Of a stretch of 64,000 bases of DNA, positions 51,886-61,471 are shown one piece after another. Position numbers and translations under genes: made by a program. Below the pieces are notes generated by a model. The model ran no database searches. It saw only the letters and a program-made list of their open reading frames with translations, and had not been told where the DNA came from. Source of the DNA: JAJUFS01 sp964599565 (lineage in GTDB: Bacteria; Pseudomonadota; Gammaproteobacteria; Natronospirales; JAJUFS01). Within the stretch, counting starts at the first letter, position 1. Each line of letters starts with the position of its first letter. Location of the stretch: contig CAZRFE010000004.1 of NCBI GenBank assembly GCA_964599565.1, positions 6,777-70,776 of the forward strand, written 5' to 3'.

Positions 51886-53571
51886 ATGAAGAAGACCACC
51901 ACCCTGCTCGCCGGCACGGCGCTTTGCCTCGCGCTCGCGGCGTGCGGCCAGAACAATGACGGCCAGGAAGAAGCATCCGCGGCCGACGTGAACGAAACGG
52001 CAACGGCGAGCGTGAACGAATACGTCGCAGCGCGCGGCGACATCTATGCAACCGTCGCACTCGATGCGGACATCTCCGCGCTTTCGGACAACCGGAAGCG
52101 GATGATCGCGAAGCTCATCGATGCATCGGTGATCATGGATGATCTCTTCTGGATGCAGGCGTACGGCGATCGCTCGGCCCTGCTCGCCGGCATCGACGAT
52201 CCGAAGGTACGCCGCTTCGTCGAAATCAACTACGGTCCCTGGGACCGCCTTGCGAACGAAGAACCGTTCATCGAAGGCGTGGGCGAGAAACCGCTCGGCG
52301 CGAATTTCTATCCGCAGGACATGACGCGCGAGGAATTCGATGCCTGGGAGCAGCCCGGCAAGCAGAACCAGTATTCGGTCGTGCGTCGCGATGCCGAGGG
52401 CAACCTCACGCTCGTTCCCTACCACGTCCTGCATGCGACGGAACTGGAGCGCGCGGCAGCGCTGCTGCGTGAAGCCGCCGACCTTGCCGAGACCGAATCG
52501 TTCGCGAACTACCTCAGGCTGCGCGCAACCGCGCTGCTCGCCGACGACTACCAGGCGAGCGATCTTGCATGGATGGACATGAAGGACAACGTCGTCGAAC
52601 TCGTCTACGGACCGATCGAAACCTATGAAGACCGGCTGTTCGGTTATCGCGCGGCGTACGAATCCTACGTGCTGCTGAAGGACATGGAATGGAGCGAGCG
52701 TCTTGCACGCTTCGCGCAGTACCTGCCCGAGCTGCAGCGCGGCCTCCCCGTTCCCGATGCCTACAAGCAGGAAATGCCGGGCTCCGATGCCGACCTGAAC
52801 GCCTACGACGTGCTCTATTACGCCGGGCACAGCAACGCCGGCTCGAAGACGATTGCCATCAACCTGCCGAACGACGAGGAAGTGCAGCTCGCCAAGGGCA
52901 CACGCCGCCTGCAGCTGAAGAATGCGATGCGCGCGAAGTTCGACCGCATCATGCTGCCGATCGCGGGAATGCTCATCGCCGAGGACCAGCGCAAGCACGT
53001 CACGTTCGACGCGTTCTTCGCAAACACCATGTTCCATGAAGTCGCGCACGGGCTCGGCATCAAGAACACGCTCGACGGCGAACAGACCGTTCGCGAAGCC
53101 CTGCTCGAGCATGCAGGCAGCATGGAAGAAGGCAAGGCGGACATCCTCGGGCTTTACATGGTCGGCGAACTGCAGAAGAAGGGAGAACTCGACGGCGAGA
53201 TGATGGATTACTACACCACGTTCCTCGCCGGCATCTTCCGCTCGGTGCGCTTCGGCGCATCCAGCGCGCACGGCCAGGCGAACATGGTGCGCTTCAATTA
53301 CTTCAAGGAAGCGGGCGCATTCACGCGCGACCCGGCGAGCGGCGCGTACCGCGTGAATTTCGAGAAGATGCAGCAGGCGATCGCGGACCTGTCACGCCTG
53401 ATCCTCACGCTGCAGGGCGACGGCGATTACGCCGGTGTCGGGAAACTCCTGCAGGAGAAAGGCAGCATCGATGCCGAGCTGCAGGCGGATCTCGATCGCC
53501 TCGCCGATGCGGACATTCCTGTCGATGTCGTGTTCGAGCAGGGCAAGAAGGTTCTTGGACTGAGCGAATGA
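51886..53571 (+). CDS. Lipoprotein metallopeptidase, dipeptidyl-peptidase III-like (M49)
   Basis: 561 residues from ATG at 51886 (AAGGAG upstream). The lipobox LALAACG places the lipidated cysteine near residue 21. The zinc site is HEVAHGLG (about 385) with the third ligand in EHAGSMEEGKADILGLY, a pairing equivalent to the HELLGH/EECRAE pair of M49, although the first motif here is the shorter HExxH. The conserved region FVEINYGPWDRL is also typical. It should cleave peptides at the periplasmic face of a membrane. A bidirectional terminator follows. Confidence 0.88.
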   Translation: MKKTTTLLAGTALCLALAACGQNNDGQEEASAADVNETATASVNEYVAARGDIYATVALDADISALSDNRKRMIAKLIDASVIMDDLFWMQAYGDRSALLAGIDDPKVRRFVEINYGPWDRLANEEPFIEGVGEKPLGANFYPQDMTREEFDAWEQPGKQNQYSVVRRDAEGNLTLVPYHVLHATELERAAALLREAADLAETESFANYLRLRATALLADDYQASDLAWMDMKDNVVELVYGPIETYEDRLFGYRAAYESYVLLKDMEWSERLARFAQYLPELQRGLPVPDAYKQEMPGSDADLNAYDVLYYAGHSNAGSKTIAINLPNDEEVQLAKGTRRLQLKNAMRAKFDRIMLPIAGMLIAEDQRKHVTFDAFFANTMFHEVAHGLGIKNTLDGEQTVREALLEHAGSMEEGKADILGLYMVGELQKKGELDGEMMDYYTTFLAGIFRSVRFGASSAHGQANMVRFNYFKEAGAFTRDPASGAYRVNFEKMQQAIADLSRLILTLQGDGDYAGVGKLLQEKGSIDAELQADLDRLADADIPVDVVFEQGKKVLGLSE

Positions 53572-53590
53572 CGCGACGGACGTGACGCGC

Positions 53591-53623
53591 AAAAAAAAGC
53601 CGGGCCCTGCCCGGCTTTTTTTT
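53591..53623. terminator. Bidirectional Rho-independent terminator
   Basis: A8-GCCGGGC-CCT-GCCCGGC-T8: a 7-bp GC stem flanked by A and T runs. It serves the M49-like gene on the plus strand and the MaoC-like gene on the minus strand. Confidence 0.93.
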
Positions 53624-53630
53624 CGATTCG

Positions 53631-54527
53631 TCACTTCACCGCTTCCAGCCTTCCCTCCACCAGTATCCGTCCTTTGCGCGCATCCGTCAGCGCGAACACC
53701 TCGTCGGGACTGCGATCGGAGAGACAGAAGTTGCCGAACGCCGGCAGCAGTACCGGCGAGCGGAACTGCGCTTCAAGCCGCTTGCCGACAAGCTCGATGC
53801 CGCGCGTTTCAAGCACGGCGAGACAGCGCGCGAGCGAATACATGCCATGCGCGATGGGCAGCTTGAAGCCGAAACGCTTCGCGGTGAACGGCCACAGGTG
53901 AATCGGATTCCAGTCGCCCGAGACGCGCGCGTAGCGCCGTCCCGTATCCTCGGGAAACTGCATGTGCAGCAGCGGTACGAAACGGTTCGCATCGCCCTCC
54001 CGTCCGCGCCGCGCGGGACGCACGCGACGCGAGGGATCCGGTTTCAGGAAGGAAATTTCCTCGCGCCAGACACATTCCCCATCGCGCAGCAGATCGGTAT
54101 CAAGACGGAACAGCCAGCCGTGTTCCACATCCTCGGGCCCCGTCATGACGCATTCGATGTCGAGCCGATCGGCGGCGCGAAGCGGCGCACGCCATTCGAC
54201 CGCCTGGCCGAGATGCACGAGTCCCGCGAGACGAAGCGGAAACGCATCCGAATCCAGCAGGTTGAGTTGCAGCGGCGTTGCCATGACGTGGGGGTAAAGC
54301 GGCGGCATGCGGTCCGGCGGACCTTCGCCGCAGACATGACGATAGCCGGCGATATCCTCCGCCCTGGCGCGAACGCCGCGTTGCCGGTAGATGATCCGTG
54401 GAACGGCCTCGCCCGGACTCCAGTCCGCACCGCGCTGGAACAGCATGCCTGCATAGATGCGCCACAGCGGCTTCGGCCGATCAAGCTCGACCACGGGCGC
54501 ACGCAGCGCGAGCGGATGACCGTTCAT
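53631..54527 (-). CDS. MaoC-like acyl dehydratase/enoyl-CoA hydratase
   Basis: 298 residues with a double hot-dog layout. The hydratase-2 catalytic motif is in the second half: YARVSGDWNPIHLWPFTAKRFG, with the Asp-x4-His pair, and AHGMYSLA. The first half (about 10-160) is a non-catalytic hot-dog repeat. It would hydrate enoyl-thioesters. ATG at 54527 overlaps the stop of the upstream lipoprotein gene (ATGA). Confidence 0.88.
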   Translation of the reverse strand: MNGHPLALRAPVVELDRPKPLWRIYAGMLFQRGADWSPGEAVPRIIYRQRGVRARAEDIAGYRHVCGEGPPDRMPPLYPHVMATPLQLNLLDSDAFPLRLAGLVHLGQAVEWRAPLRAADRLDIECVMTGPEDVEHGWLFRLDTDLLRDGECVWREEISFLKPDPSRRVRPARRGREGDANRFVPLLHMQFPEDTGRRYARVSGDWNPIHLWPFTAKRFGFKLPIAHGMYSLARCLAVLETRGIELVGKRLEAQFRSPVLLPAFGNFCLSDRSPDEVFALTDARKGRILVEGRLEAVK

Positions 54528-55441
54528 TGCCGCGTTCCCGCATCCGCAAGCGTGGCGACGCGAATCTCGTCGGGCATCATGTCGACGACGGCTTCGATGT
54601 ATTCCGCAAGTCTTTCATCGACATGGCGGCGCTGTTCGGCATTCAGCGACGCATGCAGGGAAACGATCATCGCGCGGTAGCGCGCGCGATTTTCAGCGGT
54701 GCCCGCCTGCAGCGCATCGGGAAGCGCGTCGCGGCGCAGCCAGTAACCGGCGAGAAAATCCTCGATCTCGCCTTCACCCGGCGATGTGCGCAACAGCGCA
54801 ACAAGGCGTTCGTTTCGCTCGATGCGCCATTCCAGCCACATCGGTGCGGTCTCCGTCATCGCACGCAGTTCGTGCGTCAGCATCCGGCGCTGGTCTTCCT
54901 CGATCGAACCCGTCCATTCCTCGACGTCCTTGAGCGTTTCACCGAGACGGCGTCCCTTGTGATCGTCATCGAGCTCGTCGCGATACTCGTCGGCGTTGTC
55001 TGCAAGACGTTCTTCAAGAATGTCGAGCTGATCGTCATCCAGGCGCGCAAGAATGGCGGCCGCAGCGGGAATGGTTCTCTCGATGCCGAGCGTCGCCAGC
55101 GACTCCACGCCATCGAACAGCGCATCGATCTCCCCGGCACTGACGCCATCATCGACGGCGGCGCGGGTTTCGACGAGGAAACGGTAGTAGCGCGGCAGTT
55201 CATCGCGCGCGTGCAGTGCATGACGCGCGCGGAACAGTTCGAGCGCGTGATCTTCCTGGTCGCCCGAGAGGTGGAGATAGTCGTCCACGTAATGGAGCGC
55301 GATGCGCGGCGCGAGTTCATAGGTGAAGGTCGCGACACTGCAACCGGCCATGACGGTCACTGCCGCAACGGCAAGCGTGCGCTGCATCATGCGGCGCACG
55401 CGTACCGTGAAGACCGGTGCTGTGCTGTTCGTGATCGACAT
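54524..55441 (-). CDS. Lipoprotein of unknown function (DUF6279-like)
   Basis: 305 residues from ATG at 55441, or 288 from the second ATG at 55390. The lipobox is MMQRTLAVAAVTVMAGC. The mature protein is almost entirely charged helix (for example LDILEERLADNADEYRDELDDDHKG). The opening YELAPRIALHYVDDYLHLSGDQ resembles the DUF6279 family of gammaproteobacterial lipoproteins. The function is not known. It is the first gene of a pair with the MaoC-like enzyme. Confidence 0.8.
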   Translation of the reverse strand: MSITNSTAPVFTVRVRRMMQRTLAVAAVTVMAGCSVATFTYELAPRIALHYVDDYLHLSGDQEDHALELFRARHALHARDELPRYYRFLVETRAAVDDGVSAGEIDALFDGVESLATLGIERTIPAAAAILARLDDDQLDILEERLADNADEYRDELDDDHKGRRLGETLKDVEEWTGSIEEDQRRMLTHELRAMTETAPMWLEWRIERNERLVALLRTSPGEGEIEDFLAGYWLRRDALPDALQAGTAENRARYRAMIVSLHASLNAEQRRHVDERLAEYIEAVVDMMPDEIRVATLADAGTRQ

Positions 55442-55484
55442 GGCTGACGCGAAATCCCCGACGAAAACCTGCGCGCTCAGCCTT

Positions 55485-56462
55485 TCATTGTGCGCGCCGG
55501 CTGTCCAGTGTGAGTTCAACGGAACGCGACGCCGCGGAATTCCATTGCACGGTTCCTTCCACATCGCCGGCGCCGGGTGCGGGATCGCCATCCGCGCTCA
55601 CGCGCGCCGTCACCATGTACTCGCCGGCCGGCAATCCGGCGCTGCGCAGCAGATCGTTCGCGGTCAGCGGCAGCGTTTCGGGAAAGTCATAGAACTCCAC
55701 GCGGCGGGCCGCAAGCGGCAGTCCGCCCTCGCCTTCGCCGTACGGACGCAGGAAGACGAACAGTATGCCGCCGGCTGGCAGCACGTCACGCATGCCGGGC
55801 GTGATGTCGATCTTCACCGTGAGCAGCGCATCGACAAGCGCGGGATCGATGGATGCAACGCGTCCTTCGACGACCTGGCGGAATTCCGGCGGCAGGTCGC
55901 GCGCCAGCAGTTTCTGCCAGCGCTCGAGCGCTGTGCTGTCGTCGCCGCGCGCCTGTGCGGCAAGTCCGCCGTACCACAGTCCGCGCGGATTCTCCGGATC
56001 AAGCGCCAGCGCGCGATCAAACAATGCGCCCGCCTCGCCTTCCAGCGTCGAAGGGTCCGCGAGCGCGCGCGCTTCCGCGAAACTCGCGATCAGGTCCGCA
56101 TCCTCGCCGGGCGTGCGCGTCATGGCTTCATGGAATGCGTTCGCCGCTTCCTGATAGCGGCCCATCAGCACGTACGCGCGGCCAAGCATCGTCCAGCCTT
56201 GCGGATCGTCGGGCGCGCGTTCGAGCCGCTCGGCAAGCTGCTCGATCATCTGCAGGACATCGCCCGGCTGCTCCGCGACAGTCCCTGGCGGTTCCATGCC
56301 GAGATCGGGCCGCCCGATAAGCAGATACACCGCGCACGCAACGCCGGCGACGAATACCGCCGACAGCGCCGCTTCGGTTCGGCGCGCGCGCCGCCACAGC
56401 GGCACAGCGGCGACCAGCGCTGCCAGGATCGCCAGCAGCGCAACTCCCAGGAAAAAACTCAA
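55485..56462 (-). CDS. ccmI: Cytochrome c biogenesis protein CcmI (TPR)
   Basis: 325 residues. The only sensible start is TTG at 56462, overlapping the ccmH stop as TTGA, with AGGAG nine bases upstream. Two membrane helices (about 2-22 and 35-52) are followed by tetratricopeptide repeats (GWTMLGRAYVLMGRYQEAANAFHEA) and a C-terminal beta domain. It handles apocytochrome c for heme attachment. It is the last gene of the ccm operon. Confidence 0.92.
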   Translation of the reverse strand: MSFFLGVALLAILAALVAAVPLWRRARRTEAALSAVFVAGVACAVYLLIGRPDLGMEPPGTVAEQPGDVLQMIEQLAERLERAPDDPQGWTMLGRAYVLMGRYQEAANAFHEAMTRTPGEDADLIASFAEARALADPSTLEGEAGALFDRALALDPENPRGLWYGGLAAQARGDDSTALERWQKLLARDLPPEFRQVVEGRVASIDPALVDALLTVKIDITPGMRDVLPAGGILFVFLRPYGEGEGGLPLAARRVEFYDFPETLPLTANDLLRSAGLPAGEYMVTARVSADGDPAPGAGDVEGTVQWNSAASRSVELTLDSRRAQ

Positions 56463-56872
56463 GGCGTGGTCTCCTCGTCGATATCGGCGAATCGCATGTG
56501 GCGGCGCAAGGTCACGAACAGGACAACGGCGCCGATGCCGAGCAGCAGGAACGGACCCGCCCACAAAAGCACGGTGTTCGCCTGGACCGGCGGACGGTAA
56601 AGGACAAAATCGCCGTAGCGCGCCGTGAGATAGGCAATGACTTCGTCATCGCTCTTTCCCGCCGCGATCTGTTCTGCGACCTTGCTGCGCAGATCCAGCG
56701 CGAGGTCCGCGTTCGAATCCGCGATGGTCTGGTTCTGGCAGACAAGACAGCGCAGTTCGTTGATCAGGTGCTCGTAGCGCGCCTGCTGTTCGGGATTCTC
56801 GAAACGAATGTCCGCGCCTTGCGCCGCGGGAACAAGGACAAGCAACGCAACCAGCATCAATGTGCGCATCAT
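56459..56872 (-). CDS. ccmH: Cytochrome c maturation protein CcmH
   Basis: 137 residues. Signal peptide, then the thiol motif LRCLVCQNQTIADS with the LRCxxCQ signature near residues 41-47, and one C-terminal membrane helix (about 102-122). It reduces apocytochrome c before heme ligation. Start overlaps the ccmG stop. Confidence 0.95.
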   Translation of the reverse strand: MMRTLMLVALLVLVPAAQGADIRFENPEQQARYEHLINELRCLVCQNQTIADSNADLALDLRSKVAEQIAAGKSDDEVIAYLTARYGDFVLYRPPVQANTVLLWAGPFLLLGIGAVVLFVTLRRHMRFADIDEETTP

Positions 56873-57417
56873 TCGCCGTTCTCCGTCTGTTCCGCACGCA
56901 GCTGTTCGATCATCGGCAATATCTTCTCGCGCAACACCGCGTCGGTAAGAATGCCGACATGCTTGAGCCTGATGATGCCCGCCGCGTCGATCACGAATGT
57001 TTCCGGCGCCCCGTACACGCCCCAGTCGATGCCGACTTCGCCACCGGCATCGAAACCGATCCTTGCGTAGGGATTGCCGTCGCGTTCCAGCCAGCCGATC
57101 GCCGCAGCACGTTCGTCCTTCCAGTTGAGCCCGTAGACGGGCACGCCGTGCGGCGGCGACTGCGACCATTCGACGAGCAGCGCGTGTTCCTCGTGGCATC
57201 CCGGGCACCAGGTACCGAACACGTTGAGCAGGCTGATCTCACCCGCAAGATCGTCGCTGCTGAAACGCTGATCTGGATCATGCAGCGTCGGCAGCGAGAA
57301 CTCGGGCACGGGCTTGCCGATCAGCGGTGACGGCACTTCGCCGGGATTGAGGAACAGGCCGCGCCAGAACACGGCGACGAGTGCGGCGACAATGATGAAC
57401 GGAATGGCAAAACGCAT
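56869..57417 (-). CDS. ccmG: Thiol-disulfide oxidoreductase CcmG/DsbE
   Basis: 182 residues. N-terminal membrane anchor (about 4-22), thioredoxin fold with GTWCPGCHEEHALL as the active site, and the GVYGAPETFVID cis-proline loop. It supplies reductant to CcmH and apocytochrome c. Start overlaps the ccmF stop. Confidence 0.95.
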   Translation of the reverse strand: MRFAIPFIIVAALVAVFWRGLFLNPGEVPSPLIGKPVPEFSLPTLHDPDQRFSSDDLAGEISLLNVFGTWCPGCHEEHALLVEWSQSPPHGVPVYGLNWKDERAAAIGWLERDGNPYARIGFDAGGEVGIDWGVYGAPETFVIDAAGIIRLKHVGILTDAVLREKILPMIEQLRAEQTENGE

Positions 57418-59399
57418 CAGGCACGATCTCCTGCCACCGCCGCGCGCGACGCACGGTGCTTGACGGAATCCTTCAACGGCTTTCGATAGCGGCGATCGAA
57501 CGCCGCGATGCCGCCGCCCAGCGCCATCAGCAATCCGCCGAGCCAGATGAAGCGCACGAACGGTTTCACCTGCAGCCGCACGCTCCACGCATCCTCGCCC
57601 AGCGGTTCACCCAGCGATGCATAAAGATCGCGGTCAAGCCGCGCATCGATGCCCGCTTCCGTCATCGCGGATCGCTGCGTCGTGTACATCCGCTTCTGCG
57701 GCGCAAGTACTGCAACGGTTTCGCCGTCGCGACCGACGACGACGCGCGCTTCCTCGCCGTTGTAATTGGAACCGCTGATTTCCCGAAGGCCTTCGAGCGT
57801 CCACGTATAGCCGCCGTAATCAACCGGCTCGCCCGGCGTCATCGCGGTATCGCGCTCGAAGCCGAACGATGTCACCGCGACAATGCCAAGCGCGGTGATG
57901 CCGATGCCGAAATGCGCGAGCGCCATGCCTAAGCTCGACAGCGGAATGCGTTTCATGCCGCTGCCGTCGCGCGCATGCCTCATGCGCAACACCGGCTCGG
58001 CGAACGCCGCGAACAATGTCCACAGTGCAAGCCACAGGCCGACGGCAACCAGCACGCCCGCGCGTCCCCACACGAACGCAATCGCGATCACGGCAACGAC
58101 AACGCTTGCGATCAGCGGAATGCGCAGATCGCGGAATCCGTTGCGCCAGTCATCACGCTTCCAGTTGACGATGGGGCCGAACGCAATCGCGGCAAGCAGC
58201 GGCAGCATCAACGGCACGAATACGGCGTTGAAGTACGGCGGACCGACGGAAATCTTGCCGAGCCCGAGCGTATCGAGAAACAGCGGATACAGCGTGCCGA
58301 GCAGCACGGCGCCCGCCGCCACCGCCAGCAGCACATTGTTTATGAGAAGAAAGGTTTCACGCGACCATGGCCTGAAACCGCCACCGGCGGGAAGCTGCGG
58401 CGCGCGGATCGCATACACCGCGAGCGCGCCACCGACGACAATCGCAAGGAACGCGAGGATGAACACGCCGCGCGTCGGATCCGATGCAAACGCATGCACG
58501 GAAACCAGCACGCCGGAACGCACCAGGAACGTACCGAGCAGCGACAGCGAAAATGCAGCGATCGCGAGCAGCACCGTCCAGCTGATGAACGCGCCGCGCT
58601 TTTCCGTGACAGCCAGCGAATGAATCAGCGCGGTGCCGACGAGCCATGGCATGAACGATGCGTTCTCGACAGGATCCCAGAACCACCAGCCGCCCCAGCC
58701 GAGCTCGTAGTACGCCCACCAGCTCCCAAGCGTGATGCCGCAGGTAAGGCAGAGCCATGCGGCAGCGGTCCATGGCCGCACGGCGCGCGCCCACGCGACG
58801 TCCTTCTCGCCGCCAAGCAGCGCTGCGAGCGCGAACGCGAACGGCACCGAGAAACCGACGTAACCGAAGTACAGCATCGGCGGATGAATCGCGAGCGCGG
58901 GATCCTGCAGGATGGGATTGAGATCGCGGCCATTCATCGGCGGCGACGCCAGGCGCTCGAACGGGTTCGACGTGAACAGCGTGAACAGCAGGAACCCGAC
59001 GCTCACGAGTCCGAGCACACCGATGACGCGCGCCGCGAAATGTTCCGGCAGGCGGTCCGCGCGAACGGCGACCGCCAGTGTCCAGCCCGCGAGCACGAGT
59101 ATCCACAGCAGCAGGGAACCTTCATGCGCGCCCCAGACGGCCGCAATGCGATACGGCCAGGGCAGCGCGGTGTTGGAGTTCTGCGCGACGTACAGCAGCG
59201 AGAAGTCGTTGCCCAGGAACGCCACCGCAAGAATCGCGAACGCCACCAGCACGAACGCGAACTGCCCCGCACCCAGCGTGCGCGCCGTCTGCATCCAGGC
59301 GGCGTCGTTGCGCTGCGCACCCGCAAGGCCGAACAGCGCCTGCAGCGCTGCAACGGCAAGTGCGACGATCAGCGCGAAATGCCCGAGTTCCGGCGTCAT
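57417..59399 (-). CDS. ccmF: Heme lyase CcmF
   Basis: 660 residues with about 14 membrane helices. The tryptophan-rich signature GWGGWWFWDPVENASFMPWL is at about residues 235-255. It joins heme from CcmE to the apocytochrome. Stop and start overlap the neighbouring ccmG and ccmE by a few bases. Confidence 0.97.
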   Translation of the reverse strand: MTPELGHFALIVALAVAALQALFGLAGAQRNDAAWMQTARTLGAGQFAFVLVAFAILAVAFLGNDFSLLYVAQNSNTALPWPYRIAAVWGAHEGSLLLWILVLAGWTLAVAVRADRLPEHFAARVIGVLGLVSVGFLLFTLFTSNPFERLASPPMNGRDLNPILQDPALAIHPPMLYFGYVGFSVPFAFALAALLGGEKDVAWARAVRPWTAAAWLCLTCGITLGSWWAYYELGWGGWWFWDPVENASFMPWLVGTALIHSLAVTEKRGAFISWTVLLAIAAFSLSLLGTFLVRSGVLVSVHAFASDPTRGVFILAFLAIVVGGALAVYAIRAPQLPAGGGFRPWSRETFLLINNVLLAVAAGAVLLGTLYPLFLDTLGLGKISVGPPYFNAVFVPLMLPLLAAIAFGPIVNWKRDDWRNGFRDLRIPLIASVVVAVIAIAFVWGRAGVLVAVGLWLALWTLFAAFAEPVLRMRHARDGSGMKRIPLSSLGMALAHFGIGITALGIVAVTSFGFERDTAMTPGEPVDYGGYTWTLEGLREISGSNYNGEEARVVVGRDGETVAVLAPQKRMYTTQRSAMTEAGIDARLDRDLYASLGEPLGEDAWSVRLQVKPFVRFIWLGGLLMALGGGIAAFDRRYRKPLKDSVKHRASRAAVAGDRA

Positions 59400-59872
59400 T
59401 GCGCACCGCCTTCCGCCGCTTCCTGCTCGCGCTTGCGCTTCACGCCTTCGTAATGCGCGTTCTTGATGGAATCGGCGACTTCCGGCGGCATGTAGTTCTC
59501 GTCGTGCTTGGCAAGCACTTCGTCGGCAACGAACACGCCGGCGTCGTTCAACCTGCCGTGCGCGACGATGCCCTGCCCTTCGCGGAACAGGTCCGGCAGT
59601 ATCCCGGTGTATTCGACCGGTATCGGCGTGAGCGTATCGGTCAGCACGAAGCGCACCGTGAGCGAACCGGATTCACGTTCGACGCTGCCATCCACGACGA
59701 TGCCGCCGAGGCGAAACTTTGCATCGCTCGGCACTTCACCCTTCACCACCTGGCTCGTGCTGTAGAAATACAGCAGGTTTTCCTGAAATGCGCGCAAGCC
59801 GAGGCCGGCCGCGCCGGCAACACCGATCAGCACGGCGATGACAAGCAGCATGCGTTGCTGTCGTGCAGTCAT
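59396..59872 (-). CDS. ccmE: Periplasmic heme chaperone CcmE
   Basis: 158 residues from ATG at 59872. N-terminal anchor (about 8-28), beta-barrel OB fold (FRLGGIVVDGSV, VEYTGILPDLFREGQG), and the heme-binding histidine in LAKHDENYMPPEV. Confidence 0.96.
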   Translation of the reverse strand: MTARQQRMLLVIAVLIGVAGAAGLGLRAFQENLLYFYSTSQVVKGEVPSDAKFRLGGIVVDGSVERESGSLTVRFVLTDTLTPIPVEYTGILPDLFREGQGIVAHGRLNDAGVFVADEVLAKHDENYMPPEVADSIKNAHYEGVKRKREQEAAEGGAQ

Positions 59873-60018
59873 TGGCGATCTCCCCCGCGAAGCGTGCGCA
59901 AGATCTTTCGATGGGAACGGAACGCGATTATCGCATTCGCGAGCAGCACCGCGAAGGTCAGCCCGAACGACGACCACACGTAGGCGGCGTATCCGTCCAT
60001 TGCAAGAAATTCGCTCAT
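59869..60018 (-). CDS. ccmD: Heme exporter protein CcmD
   Basis: 49 residues: FLAMDGYAAYVWSSFGLT then one membrane helix and a basic tail, the standard CcmD form. Ribosome site CAAGGAGCTGCC. Overlaps both neighbours by four bases. Confidence 0.92.
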   Translation of the reverse strand: MSEFLAMDGYAAYVWSSFGLTFAVLLANAIIAFRSHRKILRTLRGGDRQ

Positions 60019-60743
60019 GGCAGCTCCTTGATCCATGCGCTGCGGCGTTCGCGTTCGAGCGTTTCCGTGCGCGCGCGCTGCAACGCAACCGCGATGAAGA
60101 ACAGCGTGAAACCAAGCCACATCACCAGCAGCGGCCAGAGCATGTCGCCGGTGATGGATGGCGAATCGAACTTCGTGATGGTCGCCGGCTGGTGCAGCGT
60201 GTTCCACCACTCCACGGAGTAATGAATGATCGGTACGTTCACCACGCCCACGAGCGCAAGTACGGCGCTTGCACGGTCGCCCTGCTTGCGATCATCGAAC
60301 GCGCGATTCAATGCGATGTAGCCGAGATACAGGAACAGCAGGATCAGTTCCGACGTCAGCCGCGCATCCCACACCCACCACGTGCCCCACATCGGCTTGC
60401 CCCAGATGGAACCGGTGGCAAGTGCAAGCGCGGTGAACGACGCACCAAGCGGCGCGATCGCATTCGCGGCGACGTGCGCGAGCTTCATCCGCCAGATCAG
60501 ACCGATGCCCGCTGCGATGGCGAGACTCACGTATCCGAACATGGACAGCCACGCACTCGGCACGTGCACGTAGATGATGCGAAAGCCGTCACCCTGCTGG
60601 TAGTCGGCGGGCGCGGCGACAAGCCCGCCCCAGGTGCCGACCACGATCAGCACGAGCGCAGGCCATGCAAACCACGGCAGCAGGCGTCCGGCCATGCGAT
60701 AGAAGTGCGGCGGCGAGGAAAGTTGATGAAACCAGGTCCACAT
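60015..60743 (-). CDS. ccmC: Heme transporter/handling protein CcmC
   Basis: 242 residues, six membrane helices. The WWD-type signature GKPMWGTWWVWDARLTSEL is at about 118-136, and HVPSAWLSMFGY holds one heme-binding histidine. It loads heme onto CcmE. Confidence 0.96.
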   Translation of the reverse strand: MWTWFHQLSSPPHFYRMAGRLLPWFAWPALVLIVVGTWGGLVAAPADYQQGDGFRIIYVHVPSAWLSMFGYVSLAIAAGIGLIWRMKLAHVAANAIAPLGASFTALALATGSIWGKPMWGTWWVWDARLTSELILLFLYLGYIALNRAFDDRKQGDRASAVLALVGVVNVPIIHYSVEWWNTLHQPATITKFDSPSITGDMLWPLLVMWLGFTLFFIAVALQRARTETLERERRSAWIKELP

Positions 60744-60769
60744 GTTCAGACACCACCTTTCGGTTGAAC

Positions 60770-61471
60770 TCAATCCAGGCTGATGCGCAGCGCGCCGGCC
60801 ATGGCGAGCGGCCCGAGGCTCGCCGCCAGCAGCAACAGGAAGCCGAGCATGTACAACGGTCCGGACGGCCATTCTCCGCCCATCGCAAGCTGCGCGCCGC
60901 GCGCGCCGAAGATCAGCACGGGAACGGCGAGCGGCAGGATCAGCACGGGCAGCAGCAGCCCGCTGGACCGCAGCGACACCGTGAGTGCCGCGCCGATGGC
61001 GCCAAGCAGGCTGAACACCAGCGTTCCCGGCAGCAGCAACAGCAGCAGTACCGGCAAGGCCGCGACCGGATAGCCGAGCGGCACGGCGATGACGGGCGCG
61101 AGAATCACCAGCGGAAGACCCGTCGTCAGCCAGTGTCCCAGCACGCGCACCAGCGCGATGAAACCGAGCGGCAGCGGGCTCAGCGCCTGCTGTTCCAGCG
61201 TGCCGTCCGCGTAATCGGGCGAGAACAGCGCGTTCAGCCCGACGAGGCTCGCGAGCAGCGCCGCGACCCACAATATTCCCGGCGCCAGCTTCTGCATGAA
61301 CGCAGGTTCCGGCGTCACCGCAAGCGGAAACACCAGCGCGACCATGACGAAGAACATCAGCGGGTTCAGCGCATCGCCGACGCGACGCCCTGCGAGCAGC
61401 ATGTCGCGCCGCAAAAGCGCGGCCGCCGCGCGCCCAAGCGGTATATCCGCCCCTCTCGCCGGCGCGTTCAT
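60770..61471 (-). CDS. ccmB: Heme exporter permease CcmB
   Basis: 233 residues with six hydrophobic segments (ILWVAALLASLVGLNALF, PVLLLLLLPGTLVFSLLGAI). FSPDYADGTLEQ is the conserved cytoplasmic loop of the family. Start overlaps the ccmA stop by four bases. Confidence 0.95.
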   Translation of the reverse strand: MNAPARGADIPLGRAAAALLRRDMLLAGRRVGDALNPLMFFVMVALVFPLAVTPEPAFMQKLAPGILWVAALLASLVGLNALFSPDYADGTLEQQALSPLPLGFIALVRVLGHWLTTGLPLVILAPVIAVPLGYPVAALPVLLLLLLPGTLVFSLLGAIGAALTVSLRSSGLLLPVLILPLAVPVLIFGARGAQLAMGGEWPSGPLYMLGFLLLLAASLGPLAMAGALRISLD